NCBI GenBank assembly: GCA_036504595.1
Contig: DASXUX010000040.1
Location: 62,001 to 126,000 of the forward strand
Length of the DNA: 64,000 bases
Direction of reading: 5' to 3'
Source of the DNA: DASXUX01 sp036504595
GTDB lineage: Bacteria; Planctomycetota; SZUA-567; H5-PLA8
Within the stretch, counting starts at the first letter, position 1; the number at the start of each line of letters is the position of its first letter. The translations under genes and the position numbers were made by a program. A model generated the notes under the pieces. It made no database searches. It was not told where the DNA came from and saw only the letters and a list, made by a program, of their open reading frames with translations. Below are positions 9,799-20,148 of this stretch, one piece after another.

Positions 9799-10713
9799 AT
9801 GGACGGACCGGTGGCGGCGCCTGAGCGATATAGTCTGTCAGGACATTGGGGACAACGGCCGAGCCTGGTGGTGTTCGGGACAGTCGTGCTCGCGTTGGTG
9901 ACGGGCTACCTCTGGGGTTTCGCCAGCCCACATATTCCATCGATGAAGCTAAGCTGGCTGGGTGGATGCTTCCTGGGTTGCGGCGTCGGATACTGCTGTT
10001 ACTGGCTGGCGCGGCAGACCAAGTGTCGCAATTGCGGTATCGTGCATGTTACGGCGTGGGTGAGCGGGATCCTCTGCGCGTATACAGCCGCGGTGGGGTT
10101 CGCCATGGAGGTGCTGGCCATCACGGGCAACAGGCCGCCTTTCTCCGCGGTGGCGCTGGCGTTCGATCCGGTGTTGCTGAAGGACGCGCTAGTTGCGATC
10201 GCGTCATCAGGCTGTTTCCGGTCAGGCTCGCGGCCCATGGGCAGTGGTGAACTCTGGTTCCATTGGGGCTTTGAAGCGCTTGCCATTGCCGTGGGAATCG
10301 GGGCGGTCGCGAGCTATCAGATCAGACGCCAGATTTTTTGCGAGGAGTGTTACCAGTGGCTGGACATCAAAGCCAACAGCAAGTGTTTTCCGCTGCCGGC
10401 CGATGCCGCCGACGTTACTCGGCTGAAAACGGGGGATCTCAGCGTGCTGGACGGGAAATCTCCGAGCATGCTGAAGTTCCCTTATTGCCGGCTGGACTAC
10501 AGCGTGTGCAAGAAATGCGGCAACACCGGTGCGTACCGTCTCGCACTTGTCAAAGGCGCCGCAGCATCGGAGGAATCCGCCCTCACGCCACTGATGCGCC
10601 TCACACCCGAGGCCGCCGTGGTGCTCGGCCAGTTGCTGGCGCGTGAAAAGGAGTCGGCCGAGCCGACGCCGGAGAAGACAGAGAGCGTGAGTCCGCCCGC
10701 GTCGCCGGAATAG
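9799..10713 (+). CDS. Membrane protein with Cys-pair (zinc-ribbon-like) motifs, function unknown
   Basis: 304 residues with about four hydrophobic segments (about 24-45, 53-70, 83-112, 155-175). CRNCG (about 75) follows the second helix; CEEC (about 182) and CKKCG (about 236) lie in the soluble C-terminal half. The paired cysteines suggest bound zinc on the cytoplasmic side. The C-terminal tail is acidic and Pro-rich. The gene is monocistronic, with a GGAGGGG ribosome site, and converges on the HEAT-repeat gene. No family is recognised. Confidence 0.72.
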   Translation: MDGPVAAPERYSLSGHWGQRPSLVVFGTVVLALVTGYLWGFASPHIPSMKLSWLGGCFLGCGVGYCCYWLARQTKCRNCGIVHVTAWVSGILCAYTAAVGFAMEVLAITGNRPPFSAVALAFDPVLLKDALVAIASSGCFRSGSRPMGSGELWFHWGFEALAIAVGIGAVASYQIRRQIFCEECYQWLDIKANSKCFPLPADAADVTRLKTGDLSVLDGKSPSMLKFPYCRLDYSVCKKCGNTGAYRLALVKGAAASEESALTPLMRLTPEAAVVLGQLLAREKESAEPTPEKTESVSPPASPE

Positions 10714-10722
10714 CGTGCGCGC

Positions 10723-13170
10723 CTACTTCATGATTTCCGGCGCGCCGGCGTTGTCGGGCGGCGTTTCCAGTTTCTTGCGCACGGCATCAAGTGCCTCCAT
10801 CGCGCGCTGGCGGGTCAGCGGGCGGCGGTCCTGGAGCAGTTTCGCGATCGGCTCGACGGCAGCTTCGCCGAATTTCACCAGTGTCCGCGTGGCAGCGCGC
10901 GAAACGATGTCGTCGCGGTCGCTCAGCAATTTCACCATCTCTGGGATGAGTTCGGTGTGCTGTGGCGCGTAGTTTCCGAGGAGTTCGGCGGCGCTGCCGC
11001 GTTCGGCAAATGCGCCCTGCTTGATTTGAATGACGCCCGGCTGCGTCACCTCCAGAAGCCTGGGGATGACATCGTCGGCATCGCTTTTCAGGCGCGCGAG
11101 CGTGCGGACGGCCCACCAGTACGACGCCTGTCCTTCACCGAGTTTCAGCAGTTCGCGCAGACGCGGCAGGGCGGGATCGCCGATGCGGACCAGAGCGCCG
11201 TGAGCGGCGCGGCAGACGCTTTCATCGGGGTCGAGCAGAGCGGCTTGCAGCGCGTCGAAAACGTGTTTGGCATCCACATCTTTTGGAATGCCCATTTCAC
11301 CGATTGCGAGGGCGGCCCATTTTCTCCTGTCGGCGAACAGATCGGTCAGCAACGTGCCTGCCAGATGTCCTTTGGCCATTGGGAATGCGGCGGGGCCGAT
11401 CGCGCCCAAAGCGGTGAGCGCAGCTTGCGCGTCGCTATCGACCGCGCTCTTGGAGAGCTCGATCAGGTCCGGCACGGCGGTCGCGCCGACGGCGCTCATC
11501 GAGGCAATGGTGCGGGCCGCGCGCGCGCGCGCCACCGGGTCCTCGTTCTTGAGTTCTGCGACGAGCGCCGGAACGGCATCGGTCCCGACGAGCCGCAGCG
11601 TGATGCTGAGCATCTCGCGCAGTTCAGGATCGGAATCGTACGCGGGCGACAGGGCGCGCTTGACGATGGCGGGCAGAGCGGGCTTTGCTTCAGCGGCCAT
11701 GCCGGCCAGAGCGACCAGAGCGGCTTGCTGCTGCGCGGCGTCTTCACCATCGATCCACTGGACGAACGTGGGCAGGGCGGTTCGCGAAAAGTCGCCGAAA
11801 CGCGCCAGGCTGCGCGCCGCGGCGACTCGGACGGCTGCTTCCTTGTCGGCAAGCGCGCCGATCAGCGCACTGGCGACGGTTTCCTTTCCGTCGGTTCGCG
11901 TGCGGAGCGCTTCGGCGGCTTCTGCGCGAATGGCGGCATCGTCGTTCTTTAATGCGGCGAGCACTTCGGCGTCGGGCTTGGCTTCAAGGAGCGAGCGGAG
12001 GCGCGGGCGCTGCGGGTCGCGCGAGACATTCAGCGCGGCCAGTTCGGCGGCTCTTGCGAGAGCCGCATCGCTTTTGGCGGCGTTGAGCAGGGCGTCCTTT
12101 GCGGCTGCGGCGGTTGGACCGAGGCTGTCGAGCGCCTTGATCGCGGCGCGCCGGACTTCGGCGTCCTGGTCCTGCACGCGGCCGATCAGGTCGCCGACGA
12201 CATCGGGACCGGGATTCGGCAATTTGGCGAGCATGCCGACGATTTCGCGACGAACGGCCGGATCGTTGGCGCGCAATCCCGCGCGCATAGCCGGGAGCGC
12301 GGCCGGGCCGGCGGAAAGCAGCAGCCGCGTGCCGGCGACGACATTTTCAGGTGTGCGGAGCGCAGGATCGAATGCGAGTTGCTCGACGGCCGTTTGCAGC
12401 ACTTCAGCATCCTTCGGCGCGACACGCACCGCGGCCAAGAGCAGAGCGCCGCGCGTTTGAGCGTTGCGTTCGCGCTTTGCAGTTTTCATCAGGACGGAAA
12501 GCGTGGCGTTGGCTTCGCTGCCCATGCTGGCCAGAGCGGCGGCGGCTTCAGTGCGCGCGGCGCCTTCGCCGCGTTCAACGGCTTTAGCGAGCGGTTCGAT
12601 GCCCGCCTGACCCATGCAGCGCAGCGCGAGCGCCGTTGCGTGTTCGTCCTGGCCGGAGAGCAGCATTTTGGAAAGCGTGGCGAGCACGGAGGGTTCAAAT
12701 GGGGCGATCGTCACGGCGCCTTGCATGGCGGCGGCGCGGACCTCAGCGCTGTTGTCGCGGAGCGCAAGCAGCACGGCCTTTCGCACCGCTGGAGATTCCG
12801 GATCGATCTGAGGGAGAGCCGCGCAAGCTGCGGTGCGCTGAGTGGGCGCGCGGCGCGGGTCGGCGAGGATTGAGAGGAGCTGCGGAAGCGCGGATTTGGC
12901 TTCCGTACCGATCGCCGCCAGTGTCTCCGCCGCCCAGCGCGGCGTGGTCGTCTGAAGTTCCTCGCCGAGCAAGGTGATCAGTTCGGGGACGGCGGCGGAA
13001 GCGGCGGGGCCAAAATCCTGAAGGCAGAACATGGCGAGCTTGCGCTCGTCTTCGTTCTCGTGGGTTTTGAGATGTTCGATCCACGCGTTGACGTCCTTGC
13101 CCATGATCTGCTGCTGGGCAAAGGTGGGAAGACAGAATAACGGAATCAGAAGCAGCATTCGGAATCGCAT
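10723..13170 (-). CDS. Secreted HEAT-repeat protein
   Basis: About 815 residues made almost entirely of alpha-alpha HEAT/PBS-lyase type repeats of 35-40 residues (for example ALVRIGDPALPRLRELL, VAAARSLARFGD, AIKALDSLGPTAAAAKDAL). Such solenoids bind other proteins; no catalytic domain is visible. I chose the internal ATG that gives MRFRMLLLIPLFCLPTFAQ, a clean signal peptide; the open frame extends 39 codons upstream, but through AT-rich repeat DNA. The product is therefore likely periplasmic. It is separated from the upstream ABC transporter by a hairpin. Confidence 0.85.
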   Translation of the reverse strand: MRFRMLLLIPLFCLPTFAQQQIMGKDVNAWIEHLKTHENEDERKLAMFCLQDFGPAASAAVPELITLLGEELQTTTPRWAAETLAAIGTEAKSALPQLLSILADPRRAPTQRTAACAALPQIDPESPAVRKAVLLALRDNSAEVRAAAMQGAVTIAPFEPSVLATLSKMLLSGQDEHATALALRCMGQAGIEPLAKAVERGEGAARTEAAAALASMGSEANATLSVLMKTAKRERNAQTRGALLLAAVRVAPKDAEVLQTAVEQLAFDPALRTPENVVAGTRLLLSAGPAALPAMRAGLRANDPAVRREIVGMLAKLPNPGPDVVGDLIGRVQDQDAEVRRAAIKALDSLGPTAAAAKDALLNAAKSDAALARAAELAALNVSRDPQRPRLRSLLEAKPDAEVLAALKNDDAAIRAEAAEALRTRTDGKETVASALIGALADKEAAVRVAAARSLARFGDFSRTALPTFVQWIDGEDAAQQQAALVALAGMAAEAKPALPAIVKRALSPAYDSDPELREMLSITLRLVGTDAVPALVAELKNEDPVARARAARTIASMSAVGATAVPDLIELSKSAVDSDAQAALTALGAIGPAAFPMAKGHLAGTLLTDLFADRRKWAALAIGEMGIPKDVDAKHVFDALQAALLDPDESVCRAAHGALVRIGDPALPRLRELLKLGEGQASYWWAVRTLARLKSDADDVIPRLLEVTQPGVIQIKQGAFAERGSAAELLGNYAPQHTELIPEMVKLLSDRDDIVSRAATRTLVKFGEAAVEPIAKLLQDRRPLTRQRAMEALDAVRKKLETPPDNAGAPEIMK

Positions 13171-13228
13171 AGACTTGTTTGCCTCAGAGAAGAATGCGTC
13201 CGCAACGCTCCAATTTTCAATTTCCAGT

Positions 13229-13273
13229 GGCCAATTTTCAATGCTGTTTTGAGCGCCTAATTGAAAATTGGCC
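13229..13273. terminator. Hairpin between ABC transporter and HEAT protein gene
   Basis: GGCCAATTTTCAAT (13229-13242) pairs exactly with ATTGAAAATTGGCC (13260-13273) around a 17-nt loop. It is downstream of the ABC transporter on the minus strand, so it may terminate that transcript, although no strong T-run follows. Related AATTTTCAA/CAAATTTC words flank it, as in the other short tandem repeat islands. Confidence 0.5.
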
Positions 13274-13290
13274 ATTGAGAATTTCAAATC

Positions 13291-15042
<1,752 letters not shown>

Positions 15043-15117
15043 ACGGGAACCGATTCTAATCGCCGGGACGGCGAATCTAAAGAGGCAACCGGCCCCGCTG
15101 CAGAAAGTCACTGGCAT

Positions 15118-15226
15118 GTGGCACGCTTGTGTTCGCGCCGTCCCTTTGGCGCGAACTCAAGCGTGCGCGGCGGTCCGTCAGCACGCATAAGTTCGCGCGA
15201 AAACCAGCGCGAACGTATGCGTGCCA
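15118..15226. repeat. Palindromic GTGGCACGC-type repeat element between truD and the exporter
   Basis: Two nested hairpins are seen: TTCGCGCC..GGCGCGAA (about 15130-15159) within TTGTGTTCGCGCCG/CGGCGCGAACTCAAG-like arms, and TTCGCGC..GCGCGAA (about 15191-15214). The block begins GTGGCACGC and ends GCGTGCCAC, so the whole is a large imperfect palindrome. The same sequence recurs in the 20-21 kb repeat region. Confidence 0.7.
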
Positions 15227-15227
15227 C

Positions 15228-16421
15228 CTACTGTCCCAACGCCCGGAGAACGACCGTTGCGTACGAGCCGCGCGGAAGTGAGAACGAGACGCTGCGTTTG
15301 ACGCGCGACTTGTCGGTGGCGGTTTCGTCCGGTTCGGCAGGGGACAACTGAAATTCACTGGCCGTGAAGAACAGCGCGCGGGGCTCTTCACCGAAAAACG
15401 GGCGGCGCACCCCGGGAATCGCCAGCTCTGAAAGCGTGATGCCTTCCTGCATGAGCACTTCGATGGCGGCTTCGCGCCAAGGCTCGGCGAGAAGAGTCTT
15501 GCGGCTGAGCAGCGGGATCTGGGCCTCCACCAGCTCGCGCGGCGCAGCTTCGGCAATCGGAAAAAGCATTTCGCCAAAGACGTCCTCGGCGGCGATGACT
15601 TTGTCTTCGCCGGTGCAGTGGCGCGCGATGGTGCCGCGGGCGATGGCGTTCCACAAGTGCGACTGGTAGGCGTAGACGCTGAGCTGCTGCAGCAGGTAGG
15701 GCAACGCGGTGAACGCCGCACGGAAATCGCCGCTGGAGTTGGCGAGGCGTTCGATAGGCTTTCGCTCCGGGCAGCGGCGGAGCTTGGGCAGCACTTCGCG
15801 CCAGCGGCCCCAGTGCTCGCGCAAAGTACGCTTGAAAACTTTTTGAGACATGCGGTCTTTGCGGGCTTCGACGGCGATGGCCAGTCGCAGGGCGCCTTCG
15901 AAGTCGCCTTTGATCAGGTGCTTGGCCATGAAGCCGCGGCCGTGGCGCGCGGAGCCGAAGCGCTGATCGCCGAAGTAGTTCACGATCCGCAAGCCATCGG
16001 GAGTGGACAGCAGCCGCACGGCTTCCTGAATGTCGAAGCTGTTGGCCGCAGTTAGATTGCGCAGGAGGATGCGGAACCGATTGCACTGGATGTCGGCGGC
16101 CGTGATCGAGCGCGGAACGAATCCGAGGCGCTGTATTTTCCAACCGACGCCGGAGAGTTCGTCGGGTGCGGAGCGGCCTTCTTCCATCTTCAGCGTGACG
16201 GCCTGAAGCGTGCTGGCGTGCTTGTCCTTCAGGCCCGCGTACGCGATGGCGCCAGCCGGAACGGTCATGGCGCGCGCAATCTGGCCGACGGCTTCGGGCG
16301 TGGCGAGCGACTCTTTTTCGAGCGTGTAGAGCGCGAACGGTCCTGCGGCCGCGACCGAACTGGTCACTGCCGGGTCCAGGACTTCCTCAACACGAAAATC
16401 TGCGGGCGAGCGTTTGATCAT
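15228..16421 (-). CDS. truD: tRNA pseudouridine(13) synthase
   Basis: 397 residues. TruD makes pseudouridine 13 in tRNA. The catalytic motif GLKDKHASTLQ (Asp near 80) and the family motif NYFGDQRFGSARHGRG (about 160-175) are visible, as is the inserted TRUD domain in the middle. I start at MIKRSPADFRVEE because a TATAAT box ends 6 nt before this ATG and no Shine-Dalgarno sequence is present; the frame is open 49 codons further upstream but overlaps pdxA. The transcript is probably leaderless. Confidence 0.93.
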   Translation of the reverse strand: MIKRSPADFRVEEVLDPAVTSSVAAAGPFALYTLEKESLATPEAVGQIARAMTVPAGAIAYAGLKDKHASTLQAVTLKMEEGRSAPDELSGVGWKIQRLGFVPRSITAADIQCNRFRILLRNLTAANSFDIQEAVRLLSTPDGLRIVNYFGDQRFGSARHGRGFMAKHLIKGDFEGALRLAIAVEARKDRMSQKVFKRTLREHWGRWREVLPKLRRCPERKPIERLANSSGDFRAAFTALPYLLQQLSVYAYQSHLWNAIARGTIARHCTGEDKVIAAEDVFGEMLFPIAEAAPRELVEAQIPLLSRKTLLAEPWREAAIEVLMQEGITLSELAIPGVRRPFFGEEPRALFFTASEFQLSPAEPDETATDKSRVKRSVSFSLPRGSYATVVLRALGQ

Positions 16422-16427
16422 CGTGGA

Positions 16428-16436
16428 ATTATACCA
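16428..16436 (-). promoter_or_regulatory. Extended -10 promoter of truD inside the pdxA stop region
   Basis: On the minus strand TGGTATAAT is read (TATAAT at 16433-16428), followed by TCCACG and then the truD ATG. The TGn extension compensates for a missing -35 box. Transcription would begin at or within a base or two of the start codon. Confidence 0.6.
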
Positions 16437-17460
16437 GAGCCGTGCGTCCGGTGCGGTATGGTTTCGAGAGGCGCACGGCCAGTTCGTACGCAGCGAAGAA
16501 ACTCTCGGGATGCGCTTTTCCTTGCCAGGCAATGTTGAAGGCAGTGCCGTGGTCGGGCGACGTGCGGACAATCGGCAAGCCCATGGTGATGTTCACGCCC
16601 GTTTCGAAGGCGAGCATCTTGAACGGGATGCACCCCTGGTCGTGGTACATCGCGACGTAGCAATCGTAGCGCTCGCGCGCCTGCGGCGTGAAGGCGGTGT
16701 CGGGCGGAAGCGGGCCATCGATGTGGATGCCGCGCTCTTCGATTTTCTTCTTCGCGGGAATGAGGATGCGCTGTTCTTCATCGCCAAACAAACCTTCTTC
16801 GCCGGCATGCGGATTGAGGCCAAGCAGGCACAGGCGGGCGTCTTTGTCGCGCAGCGTGCCGACGGTATTCGAGGCCAGATTGGCAACGTCGGCGATGCGA
16901 TCGGGCGTCAGCGAATCGGGCACGCTGCGCAGCGATTGGTGCCAGGTGACCAGCGCGCAGGCGATCTCGTCGGAGTACATCAGCATCGCGTAATTGGTGG
17001 AGCCGGTCAGGTCCGCGAGCATTTCAGTGTGGCCGGGATAGTTGATGCCGGCCAGTTCGAGCGCCTTCTTGCTGATGGGCGCGGTCACCAGAGCGGCGAA
17101 GCGTTCGTCCAGGCAACCGCGCACGGCCTCCTCTATGTAGCGCGCACCGGCACGACCACAGGCGGCCTGATTCACGCCGGGCTGGATGTTCTTTTCGGGA
17201 AGAGAGCCGGCGGGTTCGTAGATGGAGGGGCCATCGAGCACACGGGTGAGCGCTTCGAGCTTGGGCGCTTTGAACGGCACGCCAATCTTCTCCGCCACGC
17301 GCGAGAGAATCTCGTAGTCGCCAACGATCAGCGGAACGCATTCGCCGAAGAGCTCCGGCTTCTGGAGCAGACGCAGGCAAATCTCGGGGCCGATCCCCGC
17401 AGGGTCGCCCATCGTAACCGCGATGATCGACCTTGGGCGATGAGGCTGGAGCGGTTCCAT
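16429..17460 (-). CDS. pdxA: 4-hydroxythreonine-4-phosphate dehydrogenase
   Basis: 343 residues. PdxA oxidises 4-phosphooxy-threonine in DXP-dependent pyridoxal phosphate synthesis. Seen: VTMGDPAGIGPEI near the N-terminus, the three metal-binding histidines in YPGHTEML, MYHDQGC and RTSPDHGTAF, and TAPISKKAL. Residue 1 is set at MEPLQPHRPRS; the frame is open 20 codons upstream but through palindromic repeat sequence. The stop lies within the truD promoter. pdxJ is not in the window. Confidence 0.95.
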   Translation of the reverse strand: MEPLQPHRPRSIIAVTMGDPAGIGPEICLRLLQKPELFGECVPLIVGDYEILSRVAEKIGVPFKAPKLEALTRVLDGPSIYEPAGSLPEKNIQPGVNQAACGRAGARYIEEAVRGCLDERFAALVTAPISKKALELAGINYPGHTEMLADLTGSTNYAMLMYSDEIACALVTWHQSLRSVPDSLTPDRIADVANLASNTVGTLRDKDARLCLLGLNPHAGEEGLFGDEEQRILIPAKKKIEERGIHIDGPLPPDTAFTPQARERYDCYVAMYHDQGCIPFKMLAFETGVNITMGLPIVRTSPDHGTAFNIAWQGKAHPESFFAAYELAVRLSKPYRTGRTALV

Positions 17461-17479
17461 GGCAGGATGTAGTCGCATG

Positions 17480-17570
17480 TGGCGCAATCCTCCTGGATTG
17501 CGAGTTCTGTTGTGGCGCAATCCTCCTGGATTGCGAGTTCTGTTGTCGGCGCAATCCAGAGGATTGCGCT
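17480..17570. repeat. Palindromic repeats upstream of pdxA (CGCAATCC..GGATTGCG)
   Basis: A 33-bp unit is repeated twice in tandem (from about 17480 and 17513). Each holds the palindrome CGCAATCCTCCTGGATTGCG. A third palindrome, GCGCAATCCAGAGGATTGCGC, lies at 17549-17569. The same element lies downstream of the ACT gene at 31368. It fills the gap between the rhomboid stop and pdxA. Confidence 0.8.
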
Positions 17571-17576
17571 ACAGTG

Positions 17577-18740
17577 CTACGTCTGCAACGCCGCCAGCCA
17601 TTCTTGCGCGAGCTGGCGGCGGTTCTCGTACGGATGCGTTTCGATGACGCGGCGTAGCAGCCGCTCAATCAGCGGCACTTCCCGGTTGTCACCGCTTTCC
17701 TTCAGTTCCTGCAAAAGCATTCCGGCCAGCGCGAGGCTCGCCTCGGCGGCGTAGGGCTGCTCGTTCGGGTAATGCATCAGCAACCGTTCGTATGCGTCGC
17801 GCGCGGCGCTGCGTTCACCGTGCTTGTCCAGGGCGAGGGCGACTTCAAGCTGCTCGCGCAACGGCAACACCGTGCTGTGGTGGTCGAAGGCGTAGCGCCG
17901 CCACGCTCGGCGGGCTTCGTCGGTGCGGCCGGCGTGCAGCAGAGCCGCAATCTCGGCGCGCTCGTCCTGATCGGGAATCACTTCGGTCGGTTCGTCAACC
18001 ATGCGGTACTGCGCGTCTTCGACATCCTCATCCTGAATGTACCGCGAGCGGCGTGGAGGGGCTCGCCCCGTGATCACGGCGAACAGGTCGCGGCCATCGT
18101 TGGGCACCAGGCGCAGCGTGTGGTAGAGGACCGCGATAAAGAAGCCAGCCACGAATCCCCCGGAATGTGCGAGGTGCCCGACACCCGATTGCAGGCCCGC
18201 CACGACCTGAAGCTGACTGTAGAACAGTTCGAGGACGAACCACGCGCCGATCACCCACAGAGCGCTGATCGAGAACCAGTAGATGAACAGGAAAATCCAC
18301 ATGAAGACCTTCACGCGATTGCGCGGGAAGAAAAACAGATACATCCCGAGCACGCCAAAAATCGCGCCGGATGCGCCGATGCTTGGAATCAGCGAATCCT
18401 GAAAAATCAGCATCTGCCCGAAATCGCCCGCGACGCCGCAGGCCAAATACGCGAGAAGATATTTGATCGGCCCGCAGCGATTTTCGACGTTATCGCCGAA
18501 CAGATAAAGAAACCACATATTGCCAATCAGATGCATCCAGCCGGCATGCATGAACATGGATGTGATAACAGTGTCCCAACTGAAGCGCGCCGGGACGAAG
18601 CCGTATTCCATCACCAGTTGCTCGTAGTCCGGGCGCAGCCCCACCGCCAGAAACACGAAGACATTCGCCAAGATGAGCAGCCAGTTCATCCACGGGAGAC
18701 GTCCTTCCGGCGGGTTGTCGTCAGCATAGGGGAAGAACAT
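17577..18740 (-). CDS. Rhomboid family intramembrane serine protease
   Basis: 387 residues. The rhomboid domain (about 15-220) has HAGWMHLIGNMWFLYLFG, the catalytic serine in GASGAIFGVLGMYLFF and the catalytic histidine in GVGHLAHSGGFVAGF. A long cytoplasmic C-terminal extension (about 240-387) looks helical and may hold TPR-like repeats (AALLHAGRTDEARRAWRRYA, ALDKHGERSAARDAYERLL). Rhomboids cut membrane helices of other proteins; the tail could recruit substrates. The gene is flanked by repeats and appears monocistronic. Confidence 0.92.
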   Translation of the reverse strand: MFFPYADDNPPEGRLPWMNWLLILANVFVFLAVGLRPDYEQLVMEYGFVPARFSWDTVITSMFMHAGWMHLIGNMWFLYLFGDNVENRCGPIKYLLAYLACGVAGDFGQMLIFQDSLIPSIGASGAIFGVLGMYLFFFPRNRVKVFMWIFLFIYWFSISALWVIGAWFVLELFYSQLQVVAGLQSGVGHLAHSGGFVAGFFIAVLYHTLRLVPNDGRDLFAVITGRAPPRRSRYIQDEDVEDAQYRMVDEPTEVIPDQDERAEIAALLHAGRTDEARRAWRRYAFDHHSTVLPLREQLEVALALDKHGERSAARDAYERLLMHYPNEQPYAAEASLALAGMLLQELKESGDNREVPLIERLLRRVIETHPYENRRQLAQEWLAALQT

Positions 18741-18744
18741 ACTT

Positions 18745-18779
18745 TAGTCAGTCGTCCGTTGTCAGTGGTCCGTCGTTAA
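18745..18779. repeat. GTCCGTT/GTCAGTG short tandem repeats
   Basis: Degenerate 7-bp units (GTCAGTC, GTCCGTT, GTCAGTG, GTCCGTC) lie directly upstream of the rhomboid gene. They belong to the same class as the islands near 39.6, 42.8 and 43.9 kb. Confidence 0.6.
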
Positions 18780-18857
18780 CGCGGAACACAGCGCAAAAAC
18801 ACGGCCTCATTCTACCATCTGAGACGAAAGGGGAAGACAAATCGCGGCTATAAAACA

Positions 18858-18892
18858 TTGCCCGTGCAGAGGCGCGCGGTATTCACGGGCAA
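18858..18892 (-). terminator. Hairpin downstream of thymidylate synthase gene
   Basis: TTGCCCGTG (18858-18866) pairs exactly with CACGGGCAA (18884-18892). It lies about 70 bp beyond the stop of the thyA-like gene. No T-run follows, so termination is uncertain. I see no gene between 18741 and 18959. Confidence 0.4.
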
Positions 18893-18959
18893 TCCGCGCC
18901 GCAACAGCGCTTGTCCGTGATAAGCTGACGCAACCGCGGCGCGGCCTGCCCGTGCCACA

Positions 18960-19949
18960 CTAAACCGCATACCTCCCCGACTCGATGCCTTCAACCAAAT
19001 CCTTGAGCAGCGTGATCGATTCGGGCGGAAAGCGCCACTGTTCGATCTGGCGGTCGGTGAGCAACTCCTTCAACTGCGGTAGAACCAGCATCTCCTTGGC
19101 GTCGGCGCTACTGAGCGAACGTTCAATGTAACTCTCTTCGTTGAACGTATCGAAGAAGCTCTTCAGTCCTTTCTCCTTATCGCCGCCGACCTGCTTGAAG
19201 TCCTGACCGTAAATGTGCAGCGAGAAGGCATAGTCGGCGTAGCTGCCCAGCTTGACCGGACGCCCGGCTTTCTCCTGCACTTCCTTGGCGAGCGTCTGGA
19301 ACAGGAACGTCAGCCCGATGATGTTGTCGGGCCACGCCTTGAACAGATCGCGCGAACGCCACGCCGTCGAAACGTTCAGCACCAGGTTGCCCTTGTCGTC
19401 TTCGGGGCAGCGAAGCTGAACTTCTCGCAGGCACGGCACGTCTTCTTTCAAGAACGGGTCGAGATTCGGCACGGAAGTCGTCGCGACCGCGCGGCGCGTG
19501 TACGGCGTTTTCGCGACGCGCTGGATGGCCATATCGAGCTGGTTGATCGTCGAGCCATCGATGTCCGGATGCGCGACGAGCCGCTGGTGGTACGTGTAGG
19601 GCCACTGATGCGCGGACAGTTCGCCGTGAATTGCTTCCTTCAGCTTTTTCATCGGCAGCACCAGGTGGTCCTTGGCGCCCATGATCTCCGCGATGTACGT
19701 CCCGATTTCGCAGAACGAGACCGGCGGGTAGCGCGGTTCGGCGAACGGGTTGGTGATCTCAACCAGCACCCTCGCGTCGCGGCTTGGCGGATCGATGTAC
19801 TCGCCGTTGGGATCTTTGCGGTCGTACTCCGTGCGAATCGGCAGCCCGTTTTCCCAGACGGCCTTCATCGCGCGATAATGCGCCTGCGGAATGTTTTCAG
19901 CCGTGACATGCAGCGTGGGTATGCGACCGGGAGCGGGGGCGTTGGCCAT
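18960..19949 (-). CDS. Divergent thymidylate synthase-like protein
   Basis: 329 residues aligning by eye with ThyA: arginine pair in TPYTRRAVATT, nucleophile region DVPCLREVQLR (E. coli LPPCH), phosphate-binding WRSRDLFKAWPDNIIGL (E. coli RSxDVFLGLPFN) and LHIYGQDFKQV (E. coli HxYxNH). The Asn matching N177, which selects dUMP over dCMP in known enzymes, is kept. The Trp-rich and C-terminal folate-closing parts are hard to recognise. It could be a true dTMP synthase or a pyrimidine hydroxymethylase relative. An AAAGGAG ribosome site precedes the ATG. No folA neighbour. Confidence 0.7.
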   Translation of the reverse strand: MANAPAPGRIPTLHVTAENIPQAHYRAMKAVWENGLPIRTEYDRKDPNGEYIDPPSRDARVLVEITNPFAEPRYPPVSFCEIGTYIAEIMGAKDHLVLPMKKLKEAIHGELSAHQWPYTYHQRLVAHPDIDGSTINQLDMAIQRVAKTPYTRRAVATTSVPNLDPFLKEDVPCLREVQLRCPEDDKGNLVLNVSTAWRSRDLFKAWPDNIIGLTFLFQTLAKEVQEKAGRPVKLGSYADYAFSLHIYGQDFKQVGGDKEKGLKSFFDTFNEESYIERSLSSADAKEMLVLPQLKELLTDRQIEQWRFPPESITLLKDLVEGIESGRYAV

Positions 19950-20033
19950 CGGAAAGGACTCCTTTATTGTTGGGTGCGCAGTAAGTTAATGCTCCGCCGC
20001 ATTCGCACAAGCCGAGAAAATTCTGTTGTGTGC

Positions 20034-20086
20034 CACGGGCAGCCTATTCGGCTGCGGCACCGCCGCTTAGCTGTTGGCTGCCCGTG
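20034..20086. repeat. CACGGGCAGCC / GGCTGCCCGTG hairpin element
   Basis: Exact 11-bp arms at 20034-20044 and 20076-20086 enclose a GC-rich loop. The same arms occur after the GH127 gene at 33891-33925, so this is a dispersed element rather than a local terminator. Confidence 0.75.
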
Positions 20087-20148
20087 CCGATCAGCCATCC
20101 AACCGTCCAGCCCTGCACCTCTGTAAAAAACTGCACGTGTGGTGGTGG

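Noticed and set aside
17480..17570. CRISPR-like direct repeats
   Set aside because: Only two 33-bp units abut without unique spacers and each is a palindrome; no cas genes are present.
18780..18959. tRNA or other structured RNA gene
   Set aside because: There is a hairpin but no T-loop (GTTCRANYC) or cloverleaf pairing; I found no convincing tRNA anywhere in the window.
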